A stretch of DNA of 64,000 nt from Sycon ciliatum (Eukaryota > Porifera > Calcarea > Leucosolenida > Sycettidae): positions 18,869,180 through 18,933,179 of the forward strand of contig NC_088645.1 of assembly GCF_964019385.1 (NCBI RefSeq). Reading direction: 5' to 3'. The position numbers were made by a program, and so were the translations under genes. A model generated the notes under the pieces. It was not told the DNA's origin. It did no database searches and saw nothing but the letters and a program-made list of their open reading frames with translations. This document shows positions 12,636-25,153 of this stretch, in pieces. Each line of letters opens with the position of its first letter. Position 1 is the stretch's first letter.

Positions 12636-13429
12636 TGTACGCGCTGCGTGCTCAGACAGACTTACTGAATTTGCCGTTTGATCGTCGTTCTGCAGCGCTG
12701 TAGTATTTCTCTTCCTCTGTTAGTTCTTTCTCTTCTTTCTGTCAGCGCTTACTGTCACCCAGCGCTAGGTGCAAGCACCCCCTGGCAGATTCATACTACA
12801 TTGTTCTACTTGATAAATTTATTGTTCTCTCAAACTTATTCCTTCGTTGTGTTCGAACTGTTTTTGAATTATTTTCGTTTCTTTCTTGTCATGTGCCAGC
12901 TGCCGAAGTGTGCAGTCGCAGCAGCGCCATTTTTGAATCATTCTTATGTCATTGATCCTGTGATCACGAGCGATTGTTGCTAGCCCTAGATCCGCGGATC
13001 TGGTAGTGGTGCGCATGCATACGTGTAGTTTGACTTGCCTGCGATAGTTTTCTGTGATCTGCTGTTTTGCACTGGAATCGCACATGTACTTTTGACCTCT
13101 TCACACTTCTCCTTTTGGCAATGCGTTTCCTAAATCTCTCCGCGAAGTTTCCGCTGATCCCGCGCGTGGTTCTCACGCACCGTGCGGCGCAGTACGGAAT
13201 TTTGCACTTGTTTCTTTTCCTGTATCCTTTTCTGGTTTCCTAGCACCTTTCCGGGACTGTTCCTCTGGGCAAGAAGTAGCCTTGTCTTGGTGGCTTTCTT
13301 GTTCATGGTAGAGTTTTTCTTCGGTGCTCATAGAGTTTGCTTCGTCTTTCTTGTATCATTATCAAATTTACACTATCGTCATATACTAAGCACAGCTTTG
13401 GAGTGTTTTGGACTGTGGGCGAAATTACA
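12636..13429 (+). repeat. 3' LTR of the BEL/Pao element, with polypurine tract before it
   Basis: The 690-bp core (12740-13429) pairs with the 5' LTR. A purine-rich AGGTGGGAGAA stretch at about 12625-12635, followed by TGT, is where a BEL polypurine tract and LTR start would be expected. The full 3' LTR is therefore probably about 794 bp. Confidence 0.75.
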
Positions 13430-13434
13430 AAACC

Positions 13435-14672
13435 TTTTTGAATCTTTCCACTCGACCATGCTGAAATACGGCCAAAGTCATACCTGCGCAGGAAAGCTCG
13501 CCCCTCCGCGACGTCTCCTCAACAATTTCTGCTTCAACACTACTCCTAAGGCCGCAGAACAAAGTGTATTGTTGGCTATGACAAGGAAAAGCAGCGGTGA
13601 TCACTTGTCACTCCAAACGACAAGCTTCTCCTTGCGCCACCAACAATTTTTTTGTGCGACTGTTGATGCAAAAGTGACTGAAGTCCTGAGCGCTGTTTTT
13701 GAATTTTATTGCAAGATGCACGATGAGATCGCGTGCTCGGTGACGTAGGATGACGCTTCCTGGATCACGACACGCGGCCATCGATCGCGAACGTGACTGG
13801 AACGCTACTCGGAACAGACCATGATGGCAGAGGTAAGATAAGCTGTATTTCCTGCTTGATCTACCATGATCTACTGAGAACCCTCACAAACTATCATAGG
13901 AGTGTTGCAATGGCAGCAAGCCGTTGAATTATGCTCCCCGTACAGCATGGAGAGTTATTCATCTTTCACACTTACCTCCTGCAATCCGAACATAGTCCAA
14001 CGGTAAAAGTCCATTGTTTTCATGTCGATGCTCGACAAAAGCTGCTAGCTCGGTCGCTTTGTGTTGACTGGCATGGCACGCAAGCAGCACTGGCTGCACG
14101 AACCTGTCGCGTGAACTGCATGAGAGATTTCTTACGTCATAAAGAATGTGATTTCATCATCATTTCACTGGTCTTCGCCCTACATGGTCAGGGAAAGTCC
14201 CGGTTCGTAGGCCTACAACACGGTCAGCGTGTTCTCGAGCGCAGTAACAACACAAGTGTGATCACTTCCAGACCAACGGGCGTTCCAGGCGAGTAACAAG
14301 CGAACTTGACGAAGGTGACTCTGAAATATCGTGAGCCATGATCCACGTGACTTGGCATTCTTGCGTCACAAGGCACGTGATTTCACCGTGCCTGTTGTAG
14401 TAAAATTCAAGAATTACGCTCATGCCTACAGTCACTTTTGCATCAACAGTCGCAAAAAAAATTGTTGGTGGCGCAAGGAGAAGCTTGTCGTTTGGAGTGA
14501 CAATTGATCACCGCTGCTTTTCCTTGTCAGAGCCAACAATACACTTTGTTCTGCGGCCTTGGGAGTAGTGTTGGAGTAGAAATTGCTGAGGAGACGTCGC
14601 GGAGGGGCGAGCTTTCCTGCGCAGGTATGACTTTGGCGGTATTTCAGCATGGTCGAGTGGAAAAATTCAAAA
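13435..14672. repeat. Inner palindrome of the foldback element
   Basis: Bases 13435-13775 and 14340-14672 are reverse complements with scattered mismatches (for example TTTCCACTCGACCATGCTGA on the left). They surround a unique centre of about 560 bp. Open frames cross the region but show no domain. Confidence 0.75.
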
Positions 14673-15417
14673 AAGTTAATTTCAAGAAAACCCCAAAAGG
14701 AACATGGGGGACATGTCCTCAGCGCTAGAAGAGGTGTTCTACTATCTGCCGGTGTCTATTTCTGGCCAATTGAGGACGTAGCTGGCTTTTTTGCCAGCGC
14801 TTGTAAATTGGCTATTTTCAAGACGATCATTTGTGGCGTCAGGGGGTGATGGACCTCGTCTTCTGGGATCCTGGCGTGGCTAAGCGGAACCGCTCAAGGA
14901 ACTCTTCTAAGGTGAGGCAATGTTGGCTTGATGGAGTTTTGTTCATAGCTTGTTCGTATACGCTGTGGCGTTACTCGTTTCTAGACCCATAAATAATGTG
15001 ATATGAGCCGTCAGATGCGAAAAGGGTGCTTATGGCATATTTTGGTCAAATTGAGATAAGGACTCAAGGAAAATCTATAGGCTTTTATGCTTCACCTAAA
15101 AAAAAACGGACTCAAAAATCCAAACCCATCATGAAGATATCGTCAATTTAGATCAGGAGACAAAAGAATTTCGTTCAGAATCAGAACGGAGCTCGTGCGC
15201 CACAAAAAAGGCAGTTTCTTTTGTATGTAAATCCGCCGTGCTTTGGAGTTTCGGCCATTTCTGAGGGGTATCCAAATTTCAAGGTTCCCTTCAGAAACCT
15301 TTTCAAGGGCTTTGCACAATCGATCCACACCCCAAAGGGAACCTACCTGCAAATTTTGAGCGAATTCGGAGAGATCCATTTGCACACATACTTTAGTATT
15401 CTCAGACATGCTCTCTT

Positions 15418-16061
15418 AAATTGTAAACTCAAGCGTCGGCCTGACTGGACGACTTCCAAAGAAGACCTCAATGTTCTGTCCTCTTGGGAATCTTTAGCAT
15501 GGCGACGGCAAATTCTTGGCCTTGTCTATTTCCACCGTGTCTTCTCCCAATATCCCTCCTTGTTGTCTGACTTCCAGCTTCCCTCTTCCCAAAGCAGTCG
15601 TCACCCTTCATCCATAATTCTTCCTGAAGCTGGCACCTACTTTCGTAAATCAACCCTTTTTTCTTTGAGTGTTGCATGGAATAAACTTCCTGAAGATATT
15701 CGTTCACTCTCTACAACAGTGAAATTTTGTATTGCTGTTCGTCGGTATCATTCGCAATCTATGTTTTCTTTGAAAGGTATTCCTGACTTTTGTGTCTAGG
15801 CTAACCACAACTATGATAGTTTTAATAGTTTGTGTATATGTCAGTTATAGTAGTCCGCAATGCTGCTTTTCTAATTCTCACTATGATTAGCATGCAATGT
15901 ACTACCCGAAGTACTGAATTTACTTCTTTTGTACTAATGTATCTTCTACCTCTTCTCCCTTACGAACATACATTCTCATTTTCCATACTTACTTAGGGGA
16001 CTCCCTTCGATAGGCATCTATTTGCCTCTGGAGGATCCGTGAAATAAAAATCAATCAATCA
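15418..16061 (+). mobile_element. 5'-truncated LINE 3' end with (AATC)n tail
   Basis: The open frame to 15799 encodes a LINE C-terminus: SWESLAWRRQILGLVYFHRV, then SLSVAWNKLPEDIRSLSTTV and a stop, followed by a 3' UTR ending GTGAAATAAAAATCAATCAA. The WNxLPxxI signature close to the stop is typical of Jockey/CR1-like LINEs. The insertion sits in the right arm of the foldback element; AATTG at both edges (near 15420 and 16060) is a possible target duplication. The 5' end, including the catalytic RT core, is absent. Confidence 0.75.
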
Positions 16062-17151
16062 ATTGACCGTAACTTTGGTGTTTTTCAATAGATTTGAGTG
16101 AAATTTTGACCACACACTCCTGCCACTATGCTGGCCCTCAGGACATCATTTACAAGTTCTTGCGCCTCACTGACAGGCTTTCCAGGCCGGAAAGGCTCAA
16201 ATTTGCGGCATAGTGCCACGGTGTGCGAGCCACCCAGGAGCCAAACAAATGCATTTAAATTTTTTCACATTTTCGTGCCCAATCTGTCCGTGCGCGGGAC
16301 CCAAACCTAAAACAAGTCCAGAAGCAGCCATGGGTGATGGGGTAGGGCCCCTCAACGAGGCCCTGGAATCTGTCGCAACGGAACGAGTAGGCGGTCTCTC
16401 TCAGACTCTCACAGACCCAAGTCAATTTTAGAATTTTTTTTACGTTTAGCACGTGCTACGAGGTCGTACCTTTGATACAACATCCAGTGCTAGGACCTCC
16501 ACAGCAAGCCATTTCCACAACGCTGCAAAACAAATCCAAGATACCCTCAGAAACCGGCAAAGACTACCACTCACGTTTCACTACTGCCTAGTTCTAAATC
16601 CTACCTGACTTTTTGACACGACTCAAACTTGCCAAAGTCCCTAAATCAACGTCAACTACAATAATCAAGCCACATATCTGCACCGTCACGAGGGTGCGGG
16701 CAAAAATCCCCCCGACGTGCAGCCCAAAATGTGGTTTTTTATCGTGATATTTTGGACTTTTTTGGACTTGGAGCAAAATTCTGCACACTTTCCCGTGTTT
16801 CACAATCAAATACAGTGCTGCCAACAAATGACAGCTTGCAACAAAAAAATCTTCCCTTGCAAGGGCACATTTTCGGCCATAACTTTTGAAGGGCTGGTCA
16901 GATCAGGACACAATTTTCAGAGAATTTGCATCTATTCATGCTCTTTCAACTGACATAGCACTCAATATGAATTTACAAATTCGATTTTTCAGCGAATTTT
17001 TGGGTAGTCTGCCACCTTAACAGAGCCCTGTCTACGTACTCTTCGTAGACAACTTTCCGTAAGTGGAGTGCAAACTCGCGAATTCACGGGGTTTTCCCGC
17101 CCACTAACGTAAAGTGTCTCAACTTTACGTAGTGCGGAACCTGTCATAATA

Positions 17152-20018
17152 CTGGTTGTTACGGAGGTAGCCTAAATTGATGTATTATTCGTTTGCGTTC
17201 TGCTTCTTTGAATGTTACTGAATAGTTTTCCTCTCCCCGCTCTGCTACATCATTACCTGTACGCGCCACGTCTAGCGCCTTGTTTCTACGCAAACACTTA
17301 GCACCTTATTCGTCGGCACGCGCTCATCTTATCCACATGTATGTGCTAAGTGTTGGTGTAGAGGCAAGGTGTTAGATGGGGCCGCCGCACTTGCTATGAT
17401 TATAGTTCATTGGAGCGAAGGCGTAGGTGTGTTTTTCCAGAGTTCTGCTTGTGATGGTATTCTTCTGAATGGTCATCGAAGTAAATCTGAGTATGGTTCA
17501 AGAAAGTTATTTATCTTCCGAGAGTATCCCTGTGTTTATGAGCCACACAGGTTCAAAAAGTCTTAACTTTGCTGTTCTACATAATGTTATATTCACCAAC
17601 CTCGTACCCAGAATCTCGTTGGAACTTCCTGTAGTGAAATAATAGATTTTTGGAGTGTTGTGGTTGTGTTTCAGCTACAACTTTAGCTGATCTTCTCTAA
17701 ATCGAAAAAAAATTCCAGTTCAATAATAATAATATGTGCAGTGTCGAACATTCCCTTTTCCTTACCTCTCTATGTCAGCAAATTGTAGCTCAGATATGCA
17801 CGACATATTTTCGATCAGGTGGACTGGCCACGGGACGTTCACAGGGTTGGTCTGATTAATGTGCTCTTCGAGTGCTATGAACCAAGCACGTTCACGGAAG
17901 GTGATCGCAGCCCAACAGCAGGCATTTGGGATAATGCTCCCCTGACGTGTGTGCCCTCAAACTAAACTATTACAATTAAACACAGGGAACTGGCGATATT
18001 GTCAAAGCCAATAAAAATATGACATAGCTCCCATGCTGACCAATTACTAGTACGCCGTTACTGGTGTGATGTCAAAAGCATTAACTTTATCTCCTTCTTA
18101 TACTTAAAGAAATCAGGCTTAAATTTTGGAATACATACTGTAATCGCGACTGATATTTCAGTGATGAGCATGAAGAATGAACAAACCTAATCAATGGAGG
18201 GAAGAAGCACTGTGGCATGATTCAAACTACATTTCGGTACATTATCTTGCGGGCAGCATGCAGTACGGTTTAGCAGCATCTTGGTGGGCGTTTGAGATCC
18301 TAAAAAGAACAAAGTGGATAATTCGCGTGTCCTGTATCATACCATAATAAATCTGTGCAGGATGCTATGATTTAGCCCATGCCCAAAACAGACCTAAAAT
18401 GGAGATAATTAAGCAGACACTTGGGGGTCAGGATCCTAGTGGTTGCCCCATACTGGAAAGTACTTCAAATTCAAACATGCAGTCCGTGCTGTCGTACTTG
18501 CGACACTTCCGAAGGGGTTTCACCGCATATTGAACCATACAAGGGAGTGCTTCACCCTGGGTAGGCCGATGCCTATCTATTCCGTTGAGAATAATTACAC
18601 TTCACTCTGGCATCGAAAATTTAACATATTTTCAGACGTTTTCAACTCCCTGAAACTTATTTAAAATATTTCTTTGTAATGGGGCTCGCGTGTACTATTT
18701 ATAGGTGAGGTTTCACTGCTTGTGGGACTCAGAGAGGGGTTTAGTCCCACTTCCCTGTGTGAATCGTGATAATGCGTTAAGTGCAAAATGTGAGGAAAAT
18801 GTTTAAAAATCATTGCTGAGATGACATTTACAGCATAGTCCAGCAGCAGAGAATCAGTCTCCTGCCATAATGTCACAGTCCCTTGTTCCCCGCACTTCTG
18901 AATATCTGAAGTATAGGATTTGCTTTTCCGGGTGCTTCACTGGGCATAATGTGTCGCACTCCACAGCATGCACCAAGCTGGACACTGACCTGGATTGTCT
19001 TTCAAATACAAGCTGGTTGCAGCTAAAATAACCGTGCATTGTTGGCGAGTAATTTATGAACCTTCCGAAAATGTGACCACAGTCTCTTATAAAGCTATGC
19101 CCCTTGTTGCCATATTAAAACTGATGTCTCCAAAACGCTCGTTTACAGTCTGCTATCGCTATTAAAAAAAATGAAAATGCGTTAATGAATTGACTGCTTG
19201 TCATACATGTGTAAATTTTGGCGTTAAACTATCAGTGCCAGAGCATTCACTACACGGTTGGCCGGCACGCATGCTGGCGCTACACGCAATTTGCACACAT
19301 TGGGGGCCTTTTGGGGCCAAAAGATAACGCCAGTTAACTCGTATGTAACGGATCTTCATCATCTCATCTGTTCAGCAATTGTGTTTATCGGCATGAACAA
19401 CTTTTTTTGACAGTATGGTTTGTATATCTAAGCCTTCAGTCGATGCAAAAACAAAGGCAGAATCTAAATAAGGTTCTAACAACCTACTATAAATCCATGT
19501 ATAAACGTGAACGTTTCCTACTGCATGGTGACATGTTGAAATCGGTCTAATTAGGCTCCACACGAGCCGCTGTTCGTATTAGATATGAATAATATATTGA
19601 TAACTAAGGAAAGATAATCTGAAATGGTTAGAAATGGTGTGCCTAAGCAAGTGTGACAAACGTTCTCCCTATCCTCGCGAAATGCATTGGACTGTGTTTC
19701 AGAGAGCACAGAAGAACACATTCGCATGGGTATGCTAGTTAAGCCAGGTTAACATTGAACACAAAAGTGCAAAACTCTTACATACTGTAAACTATCACTT
19801 GCTGCAACTGACGATGTAAAAGTGAGAGAAACTGTGGGTGAGACAATGAGCCGCACACATTCATTTTGTTCCAGACGTACGGTGCATCACTTGTAACTTT
19901 GGTAATTGGTATGGATATCCAGCGTAATCTCTTCCTCATTCGATGTGCGTATGATCTTCAAATTTAGATAATTTATCTTGAAAAAGAATGCTAGAGTAGA
20001 CTAGACTAGTAAGCGATG
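17152..20018. other. No supported gene
   Basis: I see no exon, RNA gene or recognisable repeat family in this stretch. It lies between the foldback element and the 3' end of receptor-like gene A. Confidence 0.5.
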
Positions 20019-22490
20019 TCATTGCTGCACGCTTGCCAGGAACGTTGGCTTCCTCATCGCAGTGTAGTGTGGTTCGCATTGCAGTTCATCAAAGCAGCAG
20101 TGGGGGTCCGTCTGTCGAACAGATGATGTCACATTGACGTAGCGATCAGACTCGTTCCGGGCAGATGGCTTTCCGACTTCACGCACGGTTTGTCGCTTAC
20201 CCAGCTTATAGGCAACATCCATTAAGGACTCAGCCACAGCGCTGTTCCTGCCATGGAATTCGCCCACACTCGAGTTCTCTCCGACCCTGTGTACAGTGCC
20301 AGGGGCCGCATGGGATGTGTGAGTGTGCAGCGAGATCAGAGAGCTGCTGTGGTAGTCCATGCTGGTGCTCGGAAGCTCACCTGGAGGCCATTCTGCTTGC
20401 GTCTGTTGACTTTGCGCTTGAGTGGGCTCAGTTTCAGTTGCTTTCACGTGCTTGGCTATGAACACGACTGATAAAGAAATGATCATGAGCCCTAGTATTG
20501 CGCTACCACAATAAATTACCGTGAGATAAAGCTTGGAGTTCGTTTCTCCACTCACTGCACTCGCACGTGTACTGCTTGTGTCCCGATCGGGCTTGGAAGT
20601 AAATGTGTCCGGGGCATGGATTGAGGGCTGGCAGGAACAATGTACGGGATGAGCAGTTTGGCATGGTATGCATGCACCAGCAGCAGCTGTTGCGCTTGGG
20701 CACATTCGCTTGCATTCGTCCCAACAGTGCTGTGGCGAGGCGTCTATGAGACAATATTAGTCAAGCATCCAGACACAGAATACAACCCGATATGGGATGA
20801 ATAAGAAGACAGTTCTGGCAGATCCATTAAATGATCAACATCACCTCACAAGCAATAAGAACATTAATCCAAATTATGCTTGCGGCCTTGTCGAGGCTTG
20901 GACTGTGGTTGTGGTGGTGATAGTAACGGTATCAGTATCGGTAGTGGGTATACACTGAAGAAGTGCCAAACTACAGGCTCTTGTAAAGTGGCAGGGGCAC
21001 CCAAAAAGGAGTCGACGACTACAGATTACATGCATCCTTATGACAAGCTAATGCAATGCTAAATGTATTTCAACATATATGTATCACAGAAATATATATA
21101 AATCCTAGCAAAAATGAGAATATCGAGAACAAGCGCGCAAACTGGCATAGTGAGTTTTTCTGTAATGCGTCCGGATTCATACAATAGTCCACTGCTATTA
21201 CCCCGTGGTAATGAGTTCTTTATTCCAGGTATCTTAAATTCAAGTTTGCCACCTGACAAAAACGATTTCCTCTTTTCCTACCGTAAACCCAACAGATGGA
21301 ACAAGTAGGTGTGTACGTACCTTCAGCCAATATACGTATGCTTTTGTCAAGATCAACAATGCAAGTATTGCAGCGGTGTTTCGTGAACAGCGTCACCTTC
21401 ACTTCAACCCTATAATGTCCTTCAGCTAGCCTGAGATTATCCGTCACAGGCACCGTGAGGAGAAGGTTAGCGCGTCTTCCACACTTTCTTACACTAGAAC
21501 TTGCACGAACAGTGGTTTGGTATCTGCAGCAATTCCCGTAGTTGACAGTGCGTTCGATCATGGCGTTACAGGCGCCCGACCCATGAAACGTAATTTCAGT
21601 GATTCTGCCTCCGCAGCCTGGTTCAAGGTTCAGCGAAACGCTAGTGGTGTTATGCGTTCTGTTGCTGCTGGAAAGGAAGGTTGTCCCAGCGGATGTAAGG
21701 AACTGCTTCTGAGGTTGGTCACTGCCGTGACTTGTCCTATTGACAGACCATCCTGGTGAATGGCATGACCATGGGATTGCAGACTCCGCCAGAAGTGTCC
21801 TGGTGACCGAAACAAGCAGGAGTACAGCTGGAAAGAAGAAAAAACGCCCACAAGAGTTGGCATTAATTGACTTGACCGTTACCAAATACACTGTAGGACA
21901 TCTGCATGTACTTAATAATTAGTGCTCCAATGCCGAGTGCAAAATATTCAATAACTTCACCATCAGGTATTGTGGCCAAAATACATACTAATTTTACCCA
22001 AGAGAGAGACTGGAAGCTTTGTTACAACTCTGAGTTTCACGTATTACTACGATCATCAGGCAACTTACTAATTTTATGAATTTCTCCCAATGTGAACTCA
22101 CTAAACGTCTTAGTGGTCTTGACGAGCCCGAAACTAGTTGGCGCTCTTTTCTTGAGTTTATTGATTTTTGTATCTCAATGGAAACTGACATCTAAAGGCA
22201 GCATTATGATATTGACATACTGTGTTCAGTTCGGCTCCGAGGACCGAAGACCCTGTTCTACCACGATCTGCATCTACATGCGACAAAGCATTTTATCAAG
22301 GGCGGTTATCCAAACTTGTCCAACTGACTCTCTATCATTGAATCCATCCTTATGTGGCAACCTCTAAAGGCCCACACCTACGTTACTAGCATTGGCGGAT
22401 ATCCAAAACCAAATGCGACTACATACAATACTCTACCATTGAAACTTGCAATGCATTCTTACCTTGTAGAGTTTCAGATGACGATACCAT
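20019..22490 (-). CDS. Receptor-like gene A, single-pass membrane protein (3 exons, predicted 419 aa)
   Basis: Predicted exons: complement(20019..20743, 21321..21827, 22463..22490); all junctions are GT-AG and phase 1. The ATG mini-exon encodes MVSSSETLQ and joins AVLLLVSVTRTLLAES to make a signal peptide. Exon 2 holds a Cys-rich ectodomain with EITFHGSGACNAMIER and, later, VEVKVTLFTKHRCNTC. Exon 3 begins with a dense Cys module (HCWDECKRMC, ACIPC, HCSC), then a Ser/Thr stalk, a membrane span at about residues 250-275 and a tail of about 145 residues. Tail tyrosines include DRYVNV (YxN, Grb2-SH2-like) and HYTAM (YxxM, PI3K-SH2-like). I do not recognise the ectodomain. Exon 1 is the least certain part. 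Signalling is inference. Confidence 0.7.
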
Positions 22491-22880
22491 GTTCACAGCT
22501 TCCATTAACAAAGCATAACATGTACGAATTGTTCAAACGTACTAGAAAGAGGTAATATCGAATGCCTTTCGACTCTAATCACGCAGACCTCTGGGATGGA
22601 GCACCCAAAGATAAATGCCACCGCGATAATGTATTTAAATGAGTTCTTAGCTTGTCATGGGAACTGTACTCTTTTCTCATGGTACATAAATCTGTCACGA
22701 GCAAGCTTCCTTGTGCAATATTGCCTCCCAGCAGATGGTAAGGAATGTTAATGCCAAAAGCAGTTTGCTAACATCTGTCCAATCGCCTGGGGACCTGTAG
22801 CGTCTATCCCCCGAAACCAACACTTGTACCCGACTTCAGACCAGATGTTGAATACTTTATTGATTATGGGAATCAATACA
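22491..22880. other. No supported gene
   Basis: Upstream side of gene A. No promoter motif that I can defend, and no coding exon. Confidence 0.4.
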
Positions 22881-22899
22881 GGCCATGAAGCGAGGGACG

Positions 22900-23430
22900 T
22901 CAATACCCGAGGTTGCTATTATCATGCAGTGCAGTGCAACGATGACCGGGCTGATACAATTGCCCAACGATTTCCTTCCATGGTTGCCTGCCTCCATGAA
23001 TCTCTTCTCCAATTTCTGCACGAAATGTGCGGGAAGTTATAATATAAAGCCATAGACACAGACATCTGGCAGTCCAAGATAGCAAGGAATAGCACTTTTA
23101 TCAAAGGACATTCTATCCCAGAATTTCCGTTATTTTCAAACCAGTGCACCAGCGGTTGGAACTCTCTCCCTGTCGCTCTCCTGTCCCAGCCTCCCCAAAG
23201 CAAGAGAATACAATCATTCAAAACGCTCTGGGCAGTCGATTCGCTATGAATAATGTGATACTATGATAGTTTCTGACCCACACTCGCTGGTTTTAGGCCT
23301 TGGGGTTTTGCATCTTTTTGACCTGTACAGCTCTATCTTCTCCTTTTCACATTTTTTGGCCTGTGTTTTTGGCCTTGACGCGTAGACCTTAGGTCGGCAA
23401 GGTCATCAATGCCCCACCATCCCTGGTGCG
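22900..23430 (+). mobile_element. LINE 3' end fragment
   Basis: A short stretch on the plus strand encodes CTSGWNSLPVALLSQPPQSK, then RIQSFKTLWAVDSL and a stop at about 23250. This matches the WNSLP ... FK signature near LINE C-termini. It is followed by a 3'-UTR-like segment ending near AAGGTCATCAATGCC. No RT core is attached, so this is a 5'-truncated dead copy. Confidence 0.55.
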
Positions 23431-23784
23431 TGTCGGTGCAGCGCCTGCTAAATAGTTTTCACGTTTCTCTTTCGAGCTGGTTATGTGAACATAGTAAAAA
23501 AATATAATAAACCACGCTCATCAGGTGTTCAGGAATGGATTCGGATGGAGAGTCAGTGTCGTGCAATGCTATCGCATGAGCTGATTGTTTAGTAACTGGT
23601 GGTTTTAGTGGACAGTATAGCGTAACTTGTAGTTTCTGGGTACTTTCGCATTCATCTAAAAAAACGCTCAAAACATTTTCCTAGTCATTTTTTCCTGCGA
23701 GTTGTTAAATTCTGTAAGAGCAGCGTTTAGCGAAAATACACTCGTGCATTGGAAGCATCCGTTTGGATTCAACCATGCCATTAG

Positions 23785-24614
23785 GAAGTGAATATTCAAT
23801 AGATTTTTGGTTGGAGGAAAGCAAATCAGCACACGAAGCACAGAAGCCATATAATTTTTTCGACTACGCCTTTTATTCCATTACTCTTCTGCCTAAGTGC
23901 AGTCTGCAAACATGGCACCCACTCTCACTTCACCATTCAAGCGCGTGCGCGCAACAAGTCTCACCTTGCTGTGCTGGAGGCAGTGTACATTGGCAAGCTG
24001 AAGCCTGAACAGTGCGTGCAAAAGAAGTATGTTGCGAAAGTTGTCACTGTTTTGACAGTGCAGTACATGTACCATGGTCCCCACTGTTTTCTGATACTGG
24101 TAATATTCATTGTCTGATACTGGTAATACTCATTGGCTCACTGTGAAGTTGGCGGCACTAGCGCTGTCTTTTAAAGTGCTATTTTGTCTATCGTCGGTCG
24201 AGGAAAACACGGATGCAGTGAATGGGATTTTCGGTCATTGACCACATGCTGGTGAGCTGATCTACTCACCTCCCACCGCTTTAGGAGCTGCATCTGCGCC
24301 TTGATCCCTGAAGGGTGGTGGCGTTCCTACGGATGCGGAAAACTCGGCCTCTATATAGAGAAACCGAGTCTGACGCGAACCGTGAATTTGTTTTGGTCTA
24401 TGCTCTGACCGCCAAATATGCTGTTGGCGCCACTAGCGCTATTTTTCAAGTGCCATTTTTGTCAATGCTCTGCCCGCTAAAAGTGCCGGTTATAAGGACT
24501 CGCTTACTACCTTGTTAATCACCATTGTATTCGACCTGAAAAGTTATGGATGGCAAAGGCCTAGTCGAAAACATTATATGACTTCTGTGCTTCGTGTGCT
24601 GAAGTGAATATTCA
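23785..24614. mobile_element. Non-autonomous DNA element with 43-bp inverted repeats
   Basis: Inverted repeats at 23828-23870 and 24559-24601 share CAGCACACGAAGCACAGAAG and most of the following 23 bases. Copies of GAAGTGAATATTCA abut the outside of the repeats (23785 and 24601). The interior holds two direct copies of a GTTGGCGSCACTAGCGCT unit (about 24150 and 24424), each followed by a similar TTTTGTC-ending stretch. No transposase is visible. Class unassigned. Confidence 0.6.
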
Positions 24615-25082
24615 CAAGAGATGATCACTCACATTGGACGGAATGAAATGGAACACATTTCCAGTCTTTTGAATTGGCACGATAGTGCCTAAATGCGTGT
24701 ACTATGTACATAGGTTCAGTGTAATATGACGTTTAGCCTACTGGTGTTACAAGACTTTGTTATTTGGATACTAAACCTGTGTGATGACTGAATGCTGTAG
24801 GCACACAGGTACATATAGATACACGTATGTGAAAATTGGAAAGATGTTAACGACCTGCTGCGCTAGGAATACTTCTGGTTTGTGCTAACAAGCGTCTAGC
24901 CTAGGACTGCTGGCTTTATAAATGCCCGCGGACGATAAGGATATAACAAGTTAAATTACTACCTCGGTCAACTCAATCTACAATTTAAAGTTTTCAAATG
25001 GATGAAACAATGATATTGCGAAGCAATAACCTGCAAACATTGGTAAATACAAGCTCAAAGGCAATTCAAAATCCTTCAGAGA
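24615..25082. other. No supported gene
   Basis: Lies downstream of the 3' end of locus F. Nothing further seen. Confidence 0.4.
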
Positions 25083-25088
25083 TTTATT
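25083..25088 (-). terminator. Poly(A) signal for locus F
   Basis: AATAAA on the minus strand, about 66 nt beyond the stop codon of locus F. Confidence 0.55.
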
Positions 25089-25153
25089 ATAAAAAAGGAG
25101 AAGGACAAAAATGTTACGAGTTAGGACAAATCCGAGGTTAGATATATTGTCAT

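Larger units (their letters stand above)
6300..13429 (+). mobile_element. BEL/Pao LTR retrotransposon, full-length fossil
   Basis: An endogenous BEL/Pao element with two LTRs, a primer-binding site, a gag region, a pol region and a polypurine tract, all in the usual order. The coding parts cover the whole expected BEL/Pao complement, but the reading frame is interrupted in roughly three or four places, so it is broken. The LTRs differ at about 37 of 690 aligned bases by eye (about 5%), which points to a moderately old insertion. It sits inside the left arm of the inverted-repeat element at 5830-17145. The outer edge of the 5' LTR is shorter than that of the 3' LTR, and I find no matching target duplication. 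Confidence 0.9.
5830..17145. mobile_element. Large inverted-repeat (foldback-like) DNA element, carrying nested insertions
   Basis: Both ends read GA(G/C)AGGTTCCGCA when read inward and are flanked by ATAATA (5824-5829 and 17146-17151), a likely 6-bp target duplication (CATAATA, 7 bp, if the right end is one base shorter). Matching arm segments in inverted order are 6015-6048 with about 17000-17030, 6113-6288 with about 15243-15417, and 13435-13775 with about 14340-14672. The left arm is shorter because parts are missing. The centre (about 13780-14340) is unique. I see no transposase; short open frames inside the arms show no recognisable domain. A BEL/Pao element sits in the left arm and a LINE in the right. 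Without them the element would be about 3.6 kb. Superfamily unassigned. Confidence 0.7.

Noticed and set aside
13931-14296. Transposase in the foldback centre
   Set aside because: The 121-residue frame has no DDE, HTH or zinc-finger pattern that I can see.
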